DNA of 7,499 nucleotides, from positions 1 through 7,499 of the forward strand of contig JACCYP010000236.1 of the NCBI GenBank assembly GCA_013696425.1, given 5' to 3'. Below, piece after piece: positions 6,461 through 7,499 of the stretch (position 1 is the first letter of the stretch; the number at the start of each line of letters is the position of its first letter). The notes under the pieces were generated by a model. That model did no database searches. It saw only the letters and a program-made list of their open reading frames with translations, and was not told where the DNA came from. This DNA is from Thermoleophilaceae bacterium. GTDB taxonomy: Bacteria; Actinomycetota; Thermoleophilia; Solirubrobacterales; Thermoleophilaceae. A program made the position numbers and the translations under genes.

Positions 6461-6503
6461 CCGCTCGTCTACGAAGGCGCGGACGCGGTCGGCCGCGGAG
6501 ACG

Positions 6504-7136
6504 CTAACCGCCGATGCCGGCGAAGAAACGGAAGGGGCCGCCGGTGCCGACCTCGAAGTCGCGCGCCTCGATCTCGACCTCGGCGCCCTCCTTGCGCAGG
6601 CGGACGGCGAGTGCCTCGGCGTCCTCCTCGGTGATCGTCTTCACGAACAGGTGGCGCCAGCGGCGCACCACCGGAAGCCCTTCGGCCTCGAGGCGGTCGG
6701 CGAGCGCCGTGGTATCGGAGTGGGAGCCGAGCGTCGCGCGCACGTCCCAGTCGGTGTCGCCCTCCTCGACGGCTTCGACGGTCTCGCGCGCTTCCTTTCG
6801 CTCGAGCTCGGAGGCGCGCTCGGCTTCTGTCGAGGGCAGCGGCTGCGAGGCGTCGTTCCAGCTCTCCTCGACGGGATGCCAGCGGGTGAGCTTCACGTCG
6901 GCCTGGAGGCGGTCCTCGGAGAGCAGCTCGCGGATCACGCGCTCGGCCTCCTTCGCCTCGTCGGCGGACTCGGAGTAGAGGAAGAGATCGAGGTCGTCAC
7001 GCGTCACGATCACGTCGCGGCCGAGCTTCTCGCGCGCCTCGTCGTCGAGCGAGAGCGAGCGCAGGCGGTCGGTGACCGACTGGCCGTGGGCCTCGTCGGC
7101 CAGCTTGACCTCTACTCGCCATTCGTCGCCGGGCAT
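6504..7136 (-). CDS. Unrecognised acidic protein with two similar alpha/beta halves
   Basis: A 210-residue soluble protein with no signal peptide or membrane segment; I cannot assign a function. Residues 5-88 and 129-192 each begin with a Trp-containing strand (WRVEVKL, WDVRATL). Each then continues as helix, strand, strand, helix, strand, suggesting two ferredoxin-like beta-alpha-beta-beta-alpha-beta units. Helices such as SADEAKEAERVIRELLSE (57-74) and TEEDAEALAVRLRKEG (169-184) occupy matching places. The linker (about 100-128) is a highly charged Glu/Arg helix, and the tail FEVGTGGPFRFFAGIGG is Gly/Phe-rich. Such folds often bind other proteins or small ligands. ATG 7136 is within a GC hairpin and has TAGGGT eight bases upstream. 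It lies 15 bases after the signalling-protein fragment. Confidence 0.7.
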   Translation of the reverse strand: MPGDEWRVEVKLADEAHGQSVTDRLRSLSLDDEAREKLGRDVIVTRDDLDLFLYSESADEAKEAERVIRELLSEDRLQADVKLTRWHPVEESWNDASQPLPSTEAERASELERKEARETVEAVEEGDTDWDVRATLGSHSDTTALADRLEAEGLPVVRRWRHLFVKTITEEDAEALAVRLRKEGAEVEIEARDFEVGTGGPFRFFAGIGG

Positions 7137-7144
7137 CGCCCGGC
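7128..7144 (-). other. GC-rich perfect hairpin enclosing a start codon
   Basis: Seven-base arms GCCGGGC and GCCCGGC enclose a three-base loop. On the minus strand the ATG of the gene at 7136 begins in the loop and ends in the second arm. There is no T-run, so it is not an intrinsic terminator. It may limit translation. Confidence 0.5.
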
Positions 7145-7150
7145 ACCCTA
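7145..7150 (-). promoter_or_regulatory. Candidate -10 (TAGGGT) ahead of the gene at 7136
   Basis: TAGGGT on the minus strand lies eight bases before ATG 7136, in the same arrangement as before the GST gene. No Shine-Dalgarno or clear -35 is seen. Initiation here would make the downstream gene independent of the signalling fragment. Confidence 0.35.
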
Positions 7151-7151
7151 A

Positions 7152-7499
7152 CTAATGGAACTCGGCGTGCTCGGCGGCCGGCTTGGCGGAGCTGTCCAGC
7201 GCTTCGAGGAAGACCTCGACCACGCGCGGGTCGAACTGCTTGCCGCGCCCTTCGAGCAGCTGCTCGCGCGCCTTCTCGGGCCCGAGGGCCTTGCGGTACA
7301 CGCGGTCGGCGGTCATCGCCTCGTAGGCGTCGGCCACGGCGAGGATCTTGGCCTCGAGCGGGATCTGCTCGTCGGTCAGCCCGCAGGGGTAGCCGCCGCC
7401 GGCCGGGTGGCCGAGCTGGTCGTTCACCTGCTTGAAGCGGTCGACGTCGGCGACCAGCAGGACGAAGGAGCGGTCGGTGCGGCGCGAGCGCTCGAGCTC
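7152..7499 (-). pseudogene. GGDEF/HD-GYP signalling protein with apparent internal deletion (partial)
   Basis: The frame enters from the right edge and ends at TAG 7152-7154, giving 115 residues. The first 34 or so (ELERSRRTDRSFVLLVADVDRFKQVNDQLGHPAG) are the start of a GGDEF diguanylate cyclase domain. The sequence then passes without a break into GGYPCGLTDEQIPLEAKILAVADAYEAMTADRVYR, the last third of an HD-GYP cyclic-di-GMP phosphodiesterase domain, and on to QFDPRVVEVFLEAL. The GGDEF active-site loop and almost all the HD-GYP metal ligands, including the HD pair, are missing; only the GYP segment and the ADAYEAM Asp remain. The junction falls in GC-rich sequence (about 7395-7410) where the two parents could share short homology. 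The product should be inactive in both reactions. A GTG at 7427 lies inside the GGDEF part and is unlikely to be the real start. An assembly error is possible. Confidence 0.7.

Noticed and set aside
7128..7144. GC hairpin as an intrinsic terminator of the signalling gene
   Set aside because: No T-run on either side, and it overlaps the next start codon.
1..7499. CRISPR array, tRNA, rRNA, transposase or phage genes
   Set aside because: No spaced repeats, cloverleaf-like sequence, transposase motif or terminal inverted repeats were seen on either strand.

Overview
The window is very GC-rich (by eye about 70%). It uses GTG and TTG starts freely, its coding frames have G or C at almost every third position, and genes are packed with overlaps or gaps of a few bases. 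The protein families fit a free-living actinobacterium, most likely of the Thermoleophilia/Solirubrobacterales type. They include AidB-like and ACAD10/11-like acyl-CoA dehydrogenases, a crotonase, TetR and SnoaL proteins, and a GGDEF/HD-GYP remnant. The assignment is inferred from composition and protein flavour; no rRNA or marker gene is present.

Layout: (1) 1-282 (+) is the 3' end of an unrecognised, probably membrane-anchored protein. It runs by a GTGA overlap into what looks like a decayed VapC-type PIN toxin gene (279-594, +). (2) 608-4938 (-) is one compact block, in transcription order: GST-family protein, TetR regulator, AidB-like acyl-CoA dehydrogenase, small cupin, crotonase. The last three are joined by an 11-base overlap with tetR, a GTGA overlap and a TGATG overlap. 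(3) 4980-5381 (+) is a SnoaL-like protein, divergent from the GST gene across 41 bp and overlapping the next gene tail to tail. (4) 5369-6460 (-) is a second acyl-CoA dehydrogenase carrying the DGPDEVH signature. (5) 6504-7136 (-) is an unrecognised two-fold repeated protein. (6) 7152-7499 (-) is the end of a signalling protein in which the start of a GGDEF domain is joined in frame to the end of an HD-GYP domain.

The central block reads as a TetR-controlled acyl-CoA (fatty acid or xenobiotic acid) degradation operon. AidB-like protein would oxidise an acyl-CoA, the crotonase would act on an enoyl-CoA-type intermediate, and the cupin has an unknown accessory role. The GST and SnoaL proteins across the divergent promoter may handle reactive intermediates. 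A near-perfect 16-bp palindrome in front of tetR is a good operator candidate. Several genes without a Shine-Dalgarno sequence have a TAnnnT hexamer 7-8 bp before the start codon, which suggests leaderless transcription.

The most unusual points are the two apparent deletion scars (PIN gene and GGDEF/HD-GYP gene), the in-frame but start-less N-terminal helix of the second acyl-CoA dehydrogenase, and the AidB/cupin/crotonase cassette. I did not see a clearly new defence or mobile system.
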